From assembly GCA_040954595.2 (NCBI GenBank), contig CM082580.2, forward strand, positions 11,842,001 through 11,906,000: 64,000 bases of DNA, in the 5' to 3' direction. This DNA comes from Balanoglossus misakiensis. Lineage: Eukaryota > Hemichordata. Positions 1 through 12,700 of this stretch are shown piece by piece. The stretch's first letter is position 1, and each line of letters opens with the position of its first letter. The notes under the pieces were generated by a model that saw nothing but the letters and a program-made list of their open reading frames with translations, ran no database searches and was not told the DNA's origin. The translations under genes and the position numbers were made by a program.

Positions 1-2599
1 CTGATACCAGATCCAGGTCTTGCTATTGCACTGACTGTGGTGGTACTTGTTGAGTTGAGTTTACTGGATGACGGCGGTCTATCAATCTAAAACAAAAGCA
101 AACACAAAAAATAAAATCTGATCACAAACATGCAATCATTGCACATCAAAATTATTTTTAATATTTGCAAATTTAAGATTAATGGTTACTTTTTTCTCTA
201 ATGATACAGTAAATGCATCATCTAAAAAAAATAATTTGCAATTACGCCATTTATTAGAATTCTAAAATTTCCATTATACTGACTACAGAGATAAGTTATC
301 ATTGTACATGTTGCCCGCAGGCAAAATAACATTCTCTACAGATCCATATGAGGATTTCCATTTGGCCAGATTTCTGAAACACAGAATATAACTGCGTAAA
401 AATAACCATGTCTGGCCATAAATTCTGCCATCTCATTAAGAAGTGACAATCAATGGCAAATTTTCAATGACATTTCATACAGAAACTACATGCACAAGAT
501 TGTCCTCCAATGCAGACAGTTCTAAATGAATGGAAGTTGATTGTGATAAATTAAACTATTGTGAAGTAAGAACTGGCGCTGTGTCTACAGAGGACAGTTA
601 CATTGAAACTAATAAATCAGATGCTTGTTGACATTTATACACAGCTCTCAATGTCTGCAGTTCAATAGCATCCAATTTACCACAAGACAGGTACCTCAGT
701 GTGCTAATTCAGTCATATCAATTTCTTTAATAGATACTGGATTTTTTTATTCGATAAAACCTGATAAAATATCCTGAGGTAGATATTAGATCTGAGTCCA
801 AAACTGCATGACAATCAGCAACTTGTAACCCACCCAGGTCATCACCATGACTACCAAGATCTGGAGCACCAGAAATAAAGATTCATAAAAACTGAATCCT
901 TACCTTTTTAATAATTCCTTTGTTTATAAGTTGTTGCTTAGTTGACCTGGGACAACCTAGCATCGCAAAATGTGCCCAGATTTTCTCTGAAGCAGAAGCA
1001 AAATCTTTCGGTGACCTAGAAATTAAAGGAAAAAATATGACATGATATATTTTGGAACTGACGAATTTTTCTGAAGTGTGTCAAATCAAATTATTTGTTG
1101 GAAGGCCATCCTGGGGTACCCTCAACTGTAATACTCAACCAAATCCAACAGTCTGACTCTGACTGTACTATACACTGGGTTTATTTATACTTCATCGATC
1201 TTAAAGAAAAATTATACAGCAAAAGTAGTTTTCACAACGGGGAGGCAACAAACTCCACAGGCTGCAATTCAAAATGGATGAACTCAACTAAAGGGAAGAA
1301 TTTAAATAATTTATTTTATCAAAGGATGTGGTAAACAAACATCTCTTTGTGGTTTTTAAATCCAGCAAAAATTTGAAAGTGTGTGGAGGAGTCTGAAAGC
1401 CTGTGTGTCCCCAGGGAGTCTTCTATCTCACAAGTAAATGGAACTTTAAAGGTCAACTAGCTTTTAGGATAAGAGATTGGAGAGCAGCTTTCCATCAGAG
1501 CTGTCTGGGCCGTGATTGATGCAACTGAGATTGCGTTTTTTGCTGAACTCACCTGCCTTCAGAGTCTTGCAACTCGGGCTGCGCTCCGCGCTCAAGAAGT
1601 AACATAACAACCTGAGCAGAGGGAAGGAAATGGGTGAAGTAAGAATGCCGCTGAGAATCCATTTAGAGACAGACGACAAATTAGGCTCAATTTGTGTCTG
1701 GAATACTTCAACAGAAAATGGAATCAGCTATCCACCATTATCTTTATATGACAACAAACTGATCAAGTTTGTGAAACAGACAAAAAAGTGTTAAAATCTT
1801 GGCCTGACCTTGCCATGTTCTTGAAAAGTTGCTGCATGTAGTGGAGTCCATAGTGTTCCTTTGTTCTGATAATTGATCTCTATTCCACTGTCCAGTAGAG
1901 CCTTGACTACGTCATGAAAACCCCAAAAGGCAGCTGTCAAATGCAAAAAGTTAATTAAAAATTTGTGCATAATTCGTCTAGAAAAAGAATAATTTTGCAT
2001 ATCTCATTAATCAAATAATCACAGTTTCTATTCTTCCACCATACTACATAGATAATTTTATCAAAACTCACCTATATACAACTGGCTCTGTTTTACAACT
2101 ATACCATCCCCGTCAATATCAATATTATCTGATAAAAACTTCTCGACTAACTAGAAAACAAAATAGACAGAGGTCAGAGGTTAGTGCTACTACAAACATT
2201 ACACCTTTCAACCAGGGAACCAGGTTTGTGGAAAAATAATGATATTTCTGACACTGGCAGGCTGGGCAGCTGCTAAAATAATTACACACGTTCAACACAA
2301 CAAACAGCAGCTGGTATCAAGGAACACACTTGAAGTTGTATTCATACGAATCGAGCACTGTGTAATGGCTAATGCTACAGTCTCAATCAATTTGATTGAA
2401 GGAATGAAGCAACTGCGGAACACGGTTTGAATGTCGGATTCTATCTAACCTTTTCATCTCCTTTCTGCGCCAGGGTAGAAAGTTCTGGTAAGCTAATGTT
2501 AGCCGTCTTCAGTTGCTTCTGCAGGTCAACCATAACAGACTCGTCTTTTGCAGCTCGACCCGAAGACGCCGAGCCTTCTGGTTCTGTGCGTTCCGCCAT
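1..2599 (-). CDS. Ankyrin-repeat protein, partial (5' six exons; 3' end beyond the window)
   Basis: Exons in transcript order are 2450-2599, 2072-2150, 1809-1933, 1553-1611, 904-1015 and 1-86 (left edge). Phases agree throughout. The start ATG at 2597-2599 opens with MAERTEPEG. Residues 1-50 are polar. Ankyrin repeats follow at about residues 73-106 and 107-139, with the hallmark TPLHAA at the start of the second and LLLERGA in its second helix. The ankyrin core is spread over exons 2-4. The next exon encodes SPKDFASASEKIWAHF, then a Ser/Thr-rich stretch begins in the edge exon. Ankyrin repeats bind proteins; no enzymatic motif is visible, so the partner and role are unknown. I could not tie it to a named family. 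Introns hold nothing recognisable. The reading of the exons is firm; the identity beyond 'ankyrin repeat' is not. Confidence 0.82.
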
Positions 2600-3330
2600 C
2601 TTGGACAGTTCCTCGTTGGCCTCGTTATAGAATCGCTGTTACCTTTGACCTCTTTGATTGATTAACTTTAAAGAAAGCGTTTCAGTGAATAAAATTGGCA
2701 GACTACATCAAAGCGCGCATTAAGTCAAATTTGACCCCATTTTAGTGTTTCTTAAATGTGGTTTCACTTATTTTTCTGGTTTTCTGGTCCAAATATGACG
2801 AAGATAAATTTTATGTTGAGGGCGCACTTTACTATCATGCCCGTTGCCTAGGAAACCCATATAAACATCTTCGAGGAAATTCTCAATGGTGCTTATTGAC
2901 AGTTTTTACTTAGTTATTTGCCTTGTTCACGGTTGGAGTTCTTATCTCATCAACGAAATCGTAAATGTAGTATCCAAACTTTGTAAATTTAAGCGGCACT
3001 GTGAATGTTATATTATATTTTGAGTTCAGATGGCAAACTGAAGTTCACCCCAGAACCACAGATGCAAAACAAAGACAATGTTGTACAGATTAGTGTAATG
3101 TATAGTTACTTGTACTTGCTATATGCATACCACAATTTCCGAGTTGTGTTGTAGGCCTACTTTGGTGCAAATAAAACTCTCACAAGACTCTTATCGGTAT
3201 AATTATTGGACGTGGCCCCAAACTCAGCTGATTTTTACTTTAGGCCCACTTTTACTTTGAAAAAAATTACAATACAGACGTAGACCTATATGACCAGGTC
3301 ATTAATGGAATATTCAACAAAAAATATAAG
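2600..3330. other. Intergenic, 5' flank of the ankyrin gene
   Basis: The flank presumably contains the minus-strand promoter of the ankyrin gene. I see no TATA box in a convincing place and no coding exon. A 10-base palindrome GTAGGCCTAC lies at 3151-3160. Confidence 0.5.
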
Positions 3331-3347
3331 CGTCCCTGGGTGGGCTC

Positions 3348-3398
<51 letters not shown>

Positions 3399-3404
3399 AG
3401 AGAC
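3331..3404 (-). tRNA. trnN-GTT: tRNA-Asn (anticodon GTT), copy 1
   Basis: The minus strand reads a full 74-base cloverleaf. The acceptor stem GTCTCTG pairs with CAGGGAC, with discriminator G. The anticodon arm is TTCGG-CTGTTAA-CCGAA, with anticodon GTT. The T arm holds GGTTCGAGCCC (B box). There is no intron and no encoded CCA. As far as I recall it matches the vertebrate tRNA-Asn(GTT) sequence base for base, as expected for this highly conserved gene. Six T residues on the minus strand (complement of 3319-3324) provide a Pol III terminator seven bases downstream. Confidence 0.97.
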
Positions 3405-5312
3405 TGCGTTATACAAGACACACAAGCCAATTTCGTTGACCATTGGGCAAGCAAGGTTTTTCTTGGTCAAGAAGCACTCAATTTTTAATAAAGAACTTCT
3501 GTCACAAATACCACAGGGTCTGCATAAGTCATCTGACTGAACGGACCGCGGCCAAAATGGTGTTGTGTGCCATCATAATTCTGTCTATTTAATATCAATA
3601 AGTTGGAGAGAAAATATGTAAATATGTGTCCGAGTTGTGGGCATTACTCGGTCGTGTAGGCAATGGTGTTTCACAGCGCCACCACACAACATAATTGTGT
3701 TTTCGCCTTGTTGAGCTGCACGTGCGGGTGCAGCGGACTTTGATATTATTTTGTCGATACACGCGCTTTGAAATTCAAAGCTATACTCACATACAGAAAA
3801 CGTGGATTGGCACGACACCGTCTATATTTCAGTGTTTATTGCTAGTGTTTGTGGTGATTTTTCGGGCTTTTCTTTGAATTAACTCGCCGCTTTTGTCCAC
3901 ATTCAGTCTTGTGTAAAAAATCTCGTGTTAGCTCTATATTTAGATGTTACTAAATATAAAGTCAACTGAAGCATACCACGGCCCGGGATCACGGCCATCG
4001 TGTTATTTTTCCAGATAAAAAAAAGTATATCATAGTAGATGGAATTGGGCAATGACTATAGCGGAGTCAGTCTGGGGTAACGCTAAGCCATCAATCACGC
4101 TTCGACGCATTATTTCCAATTATAATAAGCATATAGGAGACTAAAACACCATAAATCTCAAATTTGCACACACTACCTAGAAAGCAGGTTGGTTTCGGGA
4201 GTGACAAAAGGTATCACTAGGGGAAACGGCTATTTGTTAAATGAATTTGCATACGCTGATTAAATTTGCCGACATGTCGAGTTGGAAAATCTACAAAGCT
4301 TTCTTCCGATGATTATGTTGGAAAATGTGAGGGTAGCAGCAACTAAACCCCCGGCATTCAACTTAATTTTCTCATTGTTAACCGCATTGGGATATCTTCA
4401 ACCGGGACGTCGTCACCACCACATCGTTGGGTTAGATGTCGCTCCGTTCACGCGTTTAAAAACACACACAAGAAATTACAGAAACCGGCCACTGCTGAAT
4501 TGATCCAGGTAAGGTAGAGATGAATTGTGTGTGCTTTGTGGGGACTGACGTCGCCTGGTAATTGTCAGGACATGCGTTCGGTGTTGTCCCACTGGTTGAA
4601 ATTCCTGTGTTTTCAAGGACGGGTTTGGTAACGTCAACATCAGCCATTTTTGATCGCCGATTCTCTCTCCCATCTCCAATAATTCTATTTTCAAACTAAA
4701 TTATACACATTAACACCTCTGACATTAATACTTCTAAGTTATCGAATTCTCAAGAAAACCTCATTTATTTTCGCCTCACACCTTACGATAAAATGGGCGC
4801 AGTGATCGAGTCATCCGATCTTTACCGATGTAGAGCGCGTCTAGGCAACAAGTGTTATATTCTGAACAATCGGGAAAAAATTGGAATGAAATACATATTG
4901 ATTTGCAATACACACTTACCAGAAAATGGCCTAATCTGCCGCCTAAATTAATCAATTTGGGCATACATAATTTGTTAAACTGTATCCACATGATGCGTTT
5001 TATTTTATCCCTGATAAGTCAAACAAGGGACTCATAAATCACGTCTTTCGATATTCAAGTATTAATATAGGAAAATATAAATTTCGACTAATAAGTCATC
5101 CATTTCAAATAAAACGGCGTTTAAGTTGTAATATGAAAAAGGTATATGTAAGTTCACAGTCAAAGTGTAGCCGGCCTATAACATATGATATTTTGCTGAA
5201 TTGCTTGTGTGGTTTTCTCCCAGCATTACATGCTAGACGTTAGACACTTCCGTCCTGTCAGAAAGACAAAATAGGTTCTACTTTAGACTTTTAATACCCG
5301 CCCGGTTGCAAG
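3405..5312. other. Intergenic region without a supported gene
   Basis: Only short open frames occur. One on the minus strand (4456-4647) begins MADVDVTKPVLENTG after a good Kozak context, but I could not connect it to further exons and see no domain, so it is not called. Otherwise I see nothing. Confidence 0.45.
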
Positions 5313-5386
5313 ATGGACGACAAAGTTCCACTCGTGAACGAGGATGACGATAATGAAAGTAAACCCATCTTGAAGACACGATCAGG
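5313..5386 (+). CDS. Candidate alternative first exon of the white-like ABCG gene
   Basis: ATG in a good context (caagATGG) opens a 24-codon acidic frame beginning MDDKVPLVNEDDDNES, followed by a consensus donor GTAAGT at 5387. It ends in phase 2. The ABCG exon at 6782-7088 contains two internal acceptor-like sites giving a matching phase: after AG at 6830-6831 (preceded by ttccttcatc) and after AG at 6918-6919. Either would replace the N-terminus without touching the ABC domain. The start resembles the default exon in style (ME/MDD, followed by PLL/PLV). This is inference; it could instead be a short unrelated upstream frame. Confidence 0.35.
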
Positions 5387-6061
5387 GTAAGTGATATTTG
5401 ATCATTATGGTCCCAAGCATTTGAAATTGCGATCGTCCCTTCACTGAAAAGAGGAAAAGAAGTGTTGATTTGTAATAAATTGATTTTTGCCACGATAGGA
5501 GGCAAGGATCCAAAGTTTTTCATCAATGTGCAGTCACGCAATTTCTTCTCCTGTCGCCTAAAATCCATATAATTTTGTTATTTTACATTTCTGTCGATTA
5601 TAAACACGTATTTCTCCGACTTGAAGTATTTGCTCTGCGTTGTGTGCTGTAAGGCTACATTCCTGTAACACTGATGGTTGCTGGAATGTCTATTAGGCCT
5701 ATAGTACATTACTATATTATTTAGTATGTTGAGTCTACCACTGCTGATTTTCTCCGGGTATTTTGTTCGACATGAGCCGTGTTTAAGCTCATTATTTGTT
5801 AGGCCTACCTGCTGAGATTGAGTTTAGGCTAATATAACACCATAGGCCTATATTTTTGTGCGTCACATAGGACCAGGCCTACAAAACAAGTCACTGTACA
5901 ATATACATGTACCAGCCTAGATGATAATCTCACAAAAAAATAAGCAAAATATCGTTAAAAGATACTGTAGGATAAAAATATTAGTAATATGAGAGGAGGG
6001 AAGAAACGTTATGGTAAAAAGGAAAAGTTTTCACAACAGGAAAGCAAAAAAAAAACATTGG
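5387..6061. other. Intergenic or intronic stretch with repeated AGGCCT palindromes
   Basis: No exon is seen. TAGGCCTA-type palindromes cluster at about 5694-5702, 5800-5808, 5843-5851 and 5875-5882. An A-run at 6046-6055 is the Pol III terminator (T10 on the minus strand) of the second tRNA gene. Confidence 0.5.
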
Positions 6062-6078
6062 CGTCCCTGGGTGGGCTC

Positions 6079-6129
<51 letters not shown>

Positions 6130-6135
6130 AGAGAC
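6062..6135 (-). tRNA. trnN-GTT: tRNA-Asn (anticodon GTT), copy 2
   Basis: The 74 bases are identical to the copy at 3331-3404, again on the minus strand: same arms, anticodon GTT, no intron and no CCA. A run of ten T on the minus strand (6046-6055) lies six bases downstream as terminator. The flanks differ from copy 1 beyond a few bases (both have GCAGTCTC at the 5' side and CGC at the 3' side), so this is not a long duplicated segment. Confidence 0.97.
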
Positions 6136-6781
6136 TGCGATGGTCGACGTGGTAAATCTACCAGAATTATAATTGATATGAAAAAGCATGCATCTTTTGA
6201 GAAGTCGTTAGGTTTCGTTATTCAATTCCGCTAAGAAACACGATAACGATTTCTTTCGTATGATTTTCCAATGGTGCAGTCCGCGATTTTCTTTCCTCAC
6301 GGCGACAAAATGAGTGCCCGTGGCCGTATAGTTATTCATTGAGCGCAGGCGTCGTGACCTTTTTAAACAACCACCAAGACCTTGATAAGGTGAACTACAG
6401 TACTACTACAAGCAGACAGCGGTAGATCGGGATTCGGACGGTAGCCAGAGTTTTGAACTTTGTCTTGATTTAAATGGACTTTGCTAGCTGTTCTCAATCG
6501 TAAGGACTATGAACTGGGGTTTGCAGTTTCGATCAAAATTGATCCTGCAACTTGATCGCCGATAGTGTACTACCACTGCCACTAATGGAACAGGCGACGA
6601 CGTGATAACCACAGCGTTGTACGTGCATCGGGATAAGGACTCATGTCGGAAAAGAGTTGAATCGCTCACAACTTGTTCACAAGCATTTTCCCTGTTTCAC
6701 AGTACTACTTCTGACCGGCGGCGTCCTTTTAGCCGCACATGATCTCCAGGTAACCGCAAAATATGTCCTATATTGGACGAC
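6136..6781. other. 5' flank of the white-like ABCG gene
   Basis: Probable promoter and 5' leader. Several acceptor-like sites (for example ttgctag near 6488 and ccttttag near 6731) could mark 5' untranslated exons, but none gives an open frame in the phase of the 5313 exon. No core promoter motif is convincing. Confidence 0.4.
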
Positions 6782-9700
6782 ATGGAAAGCACTAGTATTA
6801 AAACACCACTACTCGGTGATTCCTTCATCAGTGATGGACACAATGTTGGTAAGGACTACTCTGCAATATCCATCGGGGATGTCAACAAAGGAGCATCCTC
6901 ATCGGCGGAGATTAGCAGGTTTAACGGTAATTTGGGCAACGGGAGACGGAAAACGACGTCGTTAAGTTTGAGCGAAAGGCTGACTCTGACGTGGTGCGAC
7001 ATCGAAGTGACCGCGCCCCTTCCCAAAAAGAAACTGTTCCGAAAACAAGATCCGAAGACACTATTGCCGAAAAAAATATTACGCCGGGGTAAGTAGACTT
7101 TCCAGTTAAACATTAAAAACCTCCAACAACGATTCTGATCATACCATTATCTACTGCCCATTTTAAACTACACTACAGGAAGTCTCTTGTGTGGTATTCA
7201 GTGAATTTATTCTCAAATTCATGCTTGCTGGAGCACAATAACCCATTGTCCACGGAGAACAAGCGAGACATTGAGGTTATTCAGATTGGACGAGCAAGTC
7301 AGCTTGTTGTGACCTTAAAATTCAAACAAGCTGATCAATGAGCTTAATGGGGATAGGGTTCACCTGGATGACCCAGTCTGACACAAATCGGACGATGAAC
7401 AAATGATATTATCAACAGATACTGTTGGGCTACATGGACTGCCAGAGGTTCTGGTTTGCCCCCCCCCCCCCCCGGCCCTCATGGGAATGAGGGTGTTGGA
7501 CTCATCGACCACCATAATTGATAAAGAGACAGTGTTACTGTACAATGGACATGCAGGTCGACTGGGCTAATTATAACTGTGCAATGACATAGAGCCTATT
7601 GAAATTTGGATATTTAAACTTTGACCTGCATCGTTTCCGTTTGTATCACCGGTATATTAAGAACTGTTTTAGATGAAAATAGTATCAATATGAAATTGAA
7701 TGATTGGACACTATTTTAACTGAATGCAGTGTTCATTTCAGTGTTCATTTCATGAAAAGAAGGATCAGTTGTAACATACACATGGTCGTCCATGACCTTG
7801 ACAGGTGATTGCCGCCTTCTGTACACACACACTGACTGACCTTTGATGATTTACCGGTATTCTTTTCCAATATATATGCCACTGTAGCTGTCCACACATT
7901 ATTAAAGCGATGAAAAAAATCACAGTTGAGATAAAATTAATACATGGCATTGTTTCTGAAATAAACATAATCTCTTGTGATAAATATTTTTTTGCCAACA
8001 GTCAGTGGACATGTGGAACCAGGAACTCTACTTGCTGTAATGGGAGCCAGGTAAGGTGCCACACGGTTGGGCCTTTTGATTTGTTTTGGATTTCCACAGT
8101 AGACGTAGAATCATATTTAGTTATACAGTGGCAATTTGTTGGCAGGATATTGAATATTGATGGGGCAGTGGTTTATAATATGCTGACAGTGGGGTGTAAC
8201 AGATGATGACATTGGTTAAATTTAAACAGTCAGACACACAGCTGGTATACAGTTATGACTACTTTACATAGATGCTGGTTGTTTCATGGAGGAGCTTAAA
8301 ATTCTTTTAAATCTGAAATAAAATTTTGCATCGCCATTAATTTTTACACATCAAAATATCAGATTTTATACAGCAGTGTTTAGTCTTGAAACAGAATATT
8401 TGATTCTAGCAAAACTTATAGCGACCTGAGAGACATAAACTGTGACTACGTATGAACAGGGAACATCTGCTGTCCTATGCCTGGCATGAATGTGTAAATC
8501 ATATCATTTATAAATCATTTATCATTTGACTACTAATACAATTGAATACCATCTACAGGTCCCACTGGTAAAAAAAGCATTGAATTTTACGAAACCACAA
8601 GATACTGACTGTGACAATTAAATTTTGAGTCCATTGTGTTCAGTTGAATTGTCTCTGATGTGTCCATAATGGGCATTGTTGTATCTTAAAATAAAAATGA
8701 ATAAATTAGCAATCTGTGAAAAGGTTGATCCTCAATTATTATGCAAAGTGTATGCCTATCTGTCCAAATATAATGGGTATTGATGAATCATTTCTTTCAT
8801 GGTTATTTTACATGGTACCATGCAATAAAGCATTGTGCACTCTGTCAGAACATGTACTGAACATTAACCTGTTAACCAAATGTTCAGTGGTGTTTCGGTC
8901 TGGTTATGTTGCAGCAAATTCTAGATAAATAAATTTAGGTTTAGGAAGAAAAAAATGTCATTGCATTCTTGACATACTAGTAGTACCAATAATTTTCAAT
9001 ACGCATGTATAACAGAAACTCTCTTTCCTTCAATTGCAGTGGTGCGGGCAAGTCAACTCTGATGAATGTCCTGACATATCGTAACCGTGGCAACCTAACA
9101 GTAGAAGGTCATGTGATGGTGAATGGTCAGCCAATGGGGAAGTCCATTGCAAGTTTGTCTGCGTATGTCCAACAAGAAGATCTCTTTTTTGGAAATCTTA
9201 AAGTCAGGGAACATCTTGTATTTCAAGTGAGTTTTTAGCGTACTGTACATAGAGGCTTATTTACATAAAAATGACTAGATCTGATGTGGATCACTTTTCT
9301 TGATTTTGTAAGATTAGATTGGCTTGTGGATGTTAAAATGATCTGAGTTTCTTCGTCTACTTTCTATTCTTGTCTAGGCATTGCTTCGGATGGACAAAAT
9401 AATTCCCAAGAAAGCCAGAATGGAGAGAGTTGAAGAGATTATCAAAGAGGTTAGTAACTTGTCAGTATTGTGTCACAGTAATGCAGTTGTCAACACACCA
9501 ACTATGAGCAAGAAATGACCAAAATCATTTTGTTTGCCTTGTTTCAGCTTGGGTTGGCTAAGTGTGCCAATACTGTCATCGGAAACCCAGCTAGGGGGAT
9601 CAAAGGAATTTCAGGCGGTGAAATGAAGAGATTGTCGTTTGCTTCAGAGGTATGGGTGTTCTTTGCATCAGTCAAGGTTGCAGTTATATGATAATAAGAT

Positions 9701-12700
9701 GAAATACTAAAGTTCCCAGTTGTAGCCATCAAACTTTTTGTCACTGAGTGAATTATTCCAATTATGACATTCTTTTTTCTTAGCTATCAGCCATATTAGA
9801 AATCCACATATATTACAACAGAAAATACGGAAATGTATTGTATGACATCGCAATACAGTAGATGTATTATATCACTACAGTTGGTGTATAATAATGACTG
9901 GAATTTTTACTGCCTCTAGATTTTAACAAATCCGCCATTGATGTTTTGTGATGAACCGACATCAGGATTAGACTCCTTCATGGCACAGAGTGTAGTGTCC
10001 ACATTACAACAGCTAGCTGCCCAGGGAAGGACCATTCTCTGCACAATACATCAGCCATCGTCTGAAGTCTACGCCATGTTTGACAGGTATTTACAACATC
10101 ACTGAAAATAGCTTTTGATATCCAGCCATGTATTTTTGCTTTGCATTTGCAGTCATCATTATAAACCAAAACCTAAATTTGTTTTTAAATGTACAGAGTT
10201 AATATGTATATTTCATGATGATGTTGTTTTTTGCTAGGTTACTTTTAATGGCAGAAGGCAGAGTTGCTTTCCTCGGTTCTGCAAGTGACGCACTCAAACA
10301 TTTTTCGAGGTGAGTCATCTTTTATTTTTAATTTTATAAAAACATGAAAAATGTGTCTGCTGGGTCAGAACATGTTTGATAGGAAGCTGCTTTGTTGCAG
10401 GTGCATTTTATTGAATGGAAGAACTATTTTTCACTCAAACAGCATAAATTTTACCATAAATATTACAAGAACTCAGCTTTTATTTTTGAAAGCGAAAAAA
10501 TTAGTCATTGGCAAATGATGTATTGTAAGTCTGCGGAAACCATTTGTAGAGTTTTCTAAAATTTGATATCTTAATTAAAATCATATTGTTTGTATTTTAT
10601 TTTTTGTCACTCCAGTATTGGATTCACGTGTCCCACAAATTACAACCCAGCTGATTTCTACATCCAGACACTGGCTATCGTTCCTGGCAAGGAACAGCAG
10701 TGCCGGGAAAAAGTGGAGGTATGTATGCATGGAAATCATCCTTCAGCCAAACGTTAATATGAGCAGCTCTAGTGCATGGACATAGGGCTATGAGACGAGG
10801 ACAGAATCATTTCATTTGCTGAGTGTTCAGACACAGTTTGAACTTTTCCTCAAAATGTATGACCAACCAGTGGTGTGCAGAAGAGGATTGGAACGTGTGT
10901 GCTTTGCTTTTTATATTCATGATATGTGACTGTCAAACCCTGCCAATTATACAGAGCATCTCTGTGACCTCTGCTATGACTATCTCAGCAAACCCCTTCA
11001 GCCATTTCCCAATTTAGTTCAGCCTCAGGACTTGGGTACAGATGGCAAAGAGAAATATATGCAGTCTCACTCAGGCCAATTTAATTGTCAATCCTACTGA
11101 ATATTGATAAACACAACTTCTGTCATCTTGCAGAAAATCTGTGATGCGTATGATTCTTCCAGCTATGCCCAAGATGTCTTCAACAGGGTCAAACCCACCG
11201 ATAATTATGGACTTATTGAGGTAATGTTCATAGAAAAACAAAGAAAGGCCTCCCTGTCACAAGAGGGCGCTACCCATCTTCATTTGGTAGTACAACGTAT
11301 TGTGGAGTCTAATTTCGTAATCATGCAACTTTCTTTTTATTGTGCGGGATTTACATTCATTTCTGCGTTCTTCAAGACTTTGGGAAAAAAATCGAGCCCT
11401 TTTTCGCTTGTTCATTCTGCCCCAAGTATCAAATAGTTTACTACTTGTCAATAGAAGACTAAAAAACTGATCAAAGTTTTATTTTCATTATTTTTAGGAC
11501 CTGGATGGGATTAAGAGTAGATCACCGTAAGTATTTGCATAAATATCACTGTCGCAACATCACTGCTGTGGCATTCTGTTTGAACAAAAAATAGTTCCTT
11601 GGTTGAAAGTTCACATGCAATTTCCGTAACCAGATTATAACTCGTTTTCTCTTCACAGGTATAAAGCTTCATGGTGTGCTCAATTCCGAGCAGTAATGTG
11701 GCGTACATATCTGGACACCTCACGTGAACCCATGATCATTAAAGTTCGTACACTGCAAACAATTGTGAGTTCATTCACATTACTTTATACAAAGAGACAT
11801 GCTTTTTCAGGCAACTTAATTTAGCAGGCCTTTTTATTGTTTTGCATTATTGGACTCGACTAGACACTACTACCTTTTTGTCTTCTAAATCATGTTATCT
11901 TTTTCCTCACACAGATAATTTCACTGATAATAGGTTTGGTTTTCTTACAACAACCACTGAATCAGGACAGTATACAAAATATCAATGGCTGCCTCTTCCT
12001 GTTTGTCACTAACATGACCTTTGCCAATTTGTTCGCCGTCATTCAGGTAAGTCATGCAAATGCACAGGTGTGTGGTCAAAGCTGCTGTGCAGTGCCCTCC
12101 TGGAAACATGTCTGGTCTCTGGCCGCATTTGAAAACTTGCATATTTGTCTTTGCCACAGGATATCGTTTCTTGTATTTTCAACTCATAGTCTTGTGTACC
12201 TCAATAAATGGATAGCTGTTGTTCATTAAGAATGTGATCTACATGTATTGAGTCTCTGGAGAAAACCTAAGGGTATATCATTTAAATATATGTTCATTGA
12301 ATTCTTCTTCTTCTCTGTTACAGATATTTCCTCTGGAGTTGCCGGTATTTTTACGAGAGCATTTCAATGGAATGTACCGAACTGACATCTATTTTATATG
12401 CAAGAATCTAGTTGATGTAAGAATCAGTGATATAATTGCACTCTGGGAAATGACCCTTGACCCCTTAAATTATAGTTTTTGTTCGTTTGGATAGTCAAAC
12501 TTTTCTACTATGAAAGCAGATTTTTTTCATGAAGAAAGATTTTTAATTATACGTATGTGAAATTCAGAGTGAAAAGCAGACAAGAATGAATCATTATTTT
12601 TTTGAACCAAGAAGGGAAGAAGTCTACTAAAAGTGAATATTTTGTCTCTTGCAGCTTCCCTATCAGTTTGTTTTACTGCCAATAGTGTTTGCAGCAATTA

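Noticed and set aside
4456-4694. Minus-strand frames starting MADVDVTKP with a good Kozak context
   Set aside because: No clear donor, no onward exons and no recognisable domain. Could be a stray first exon but not supportable.
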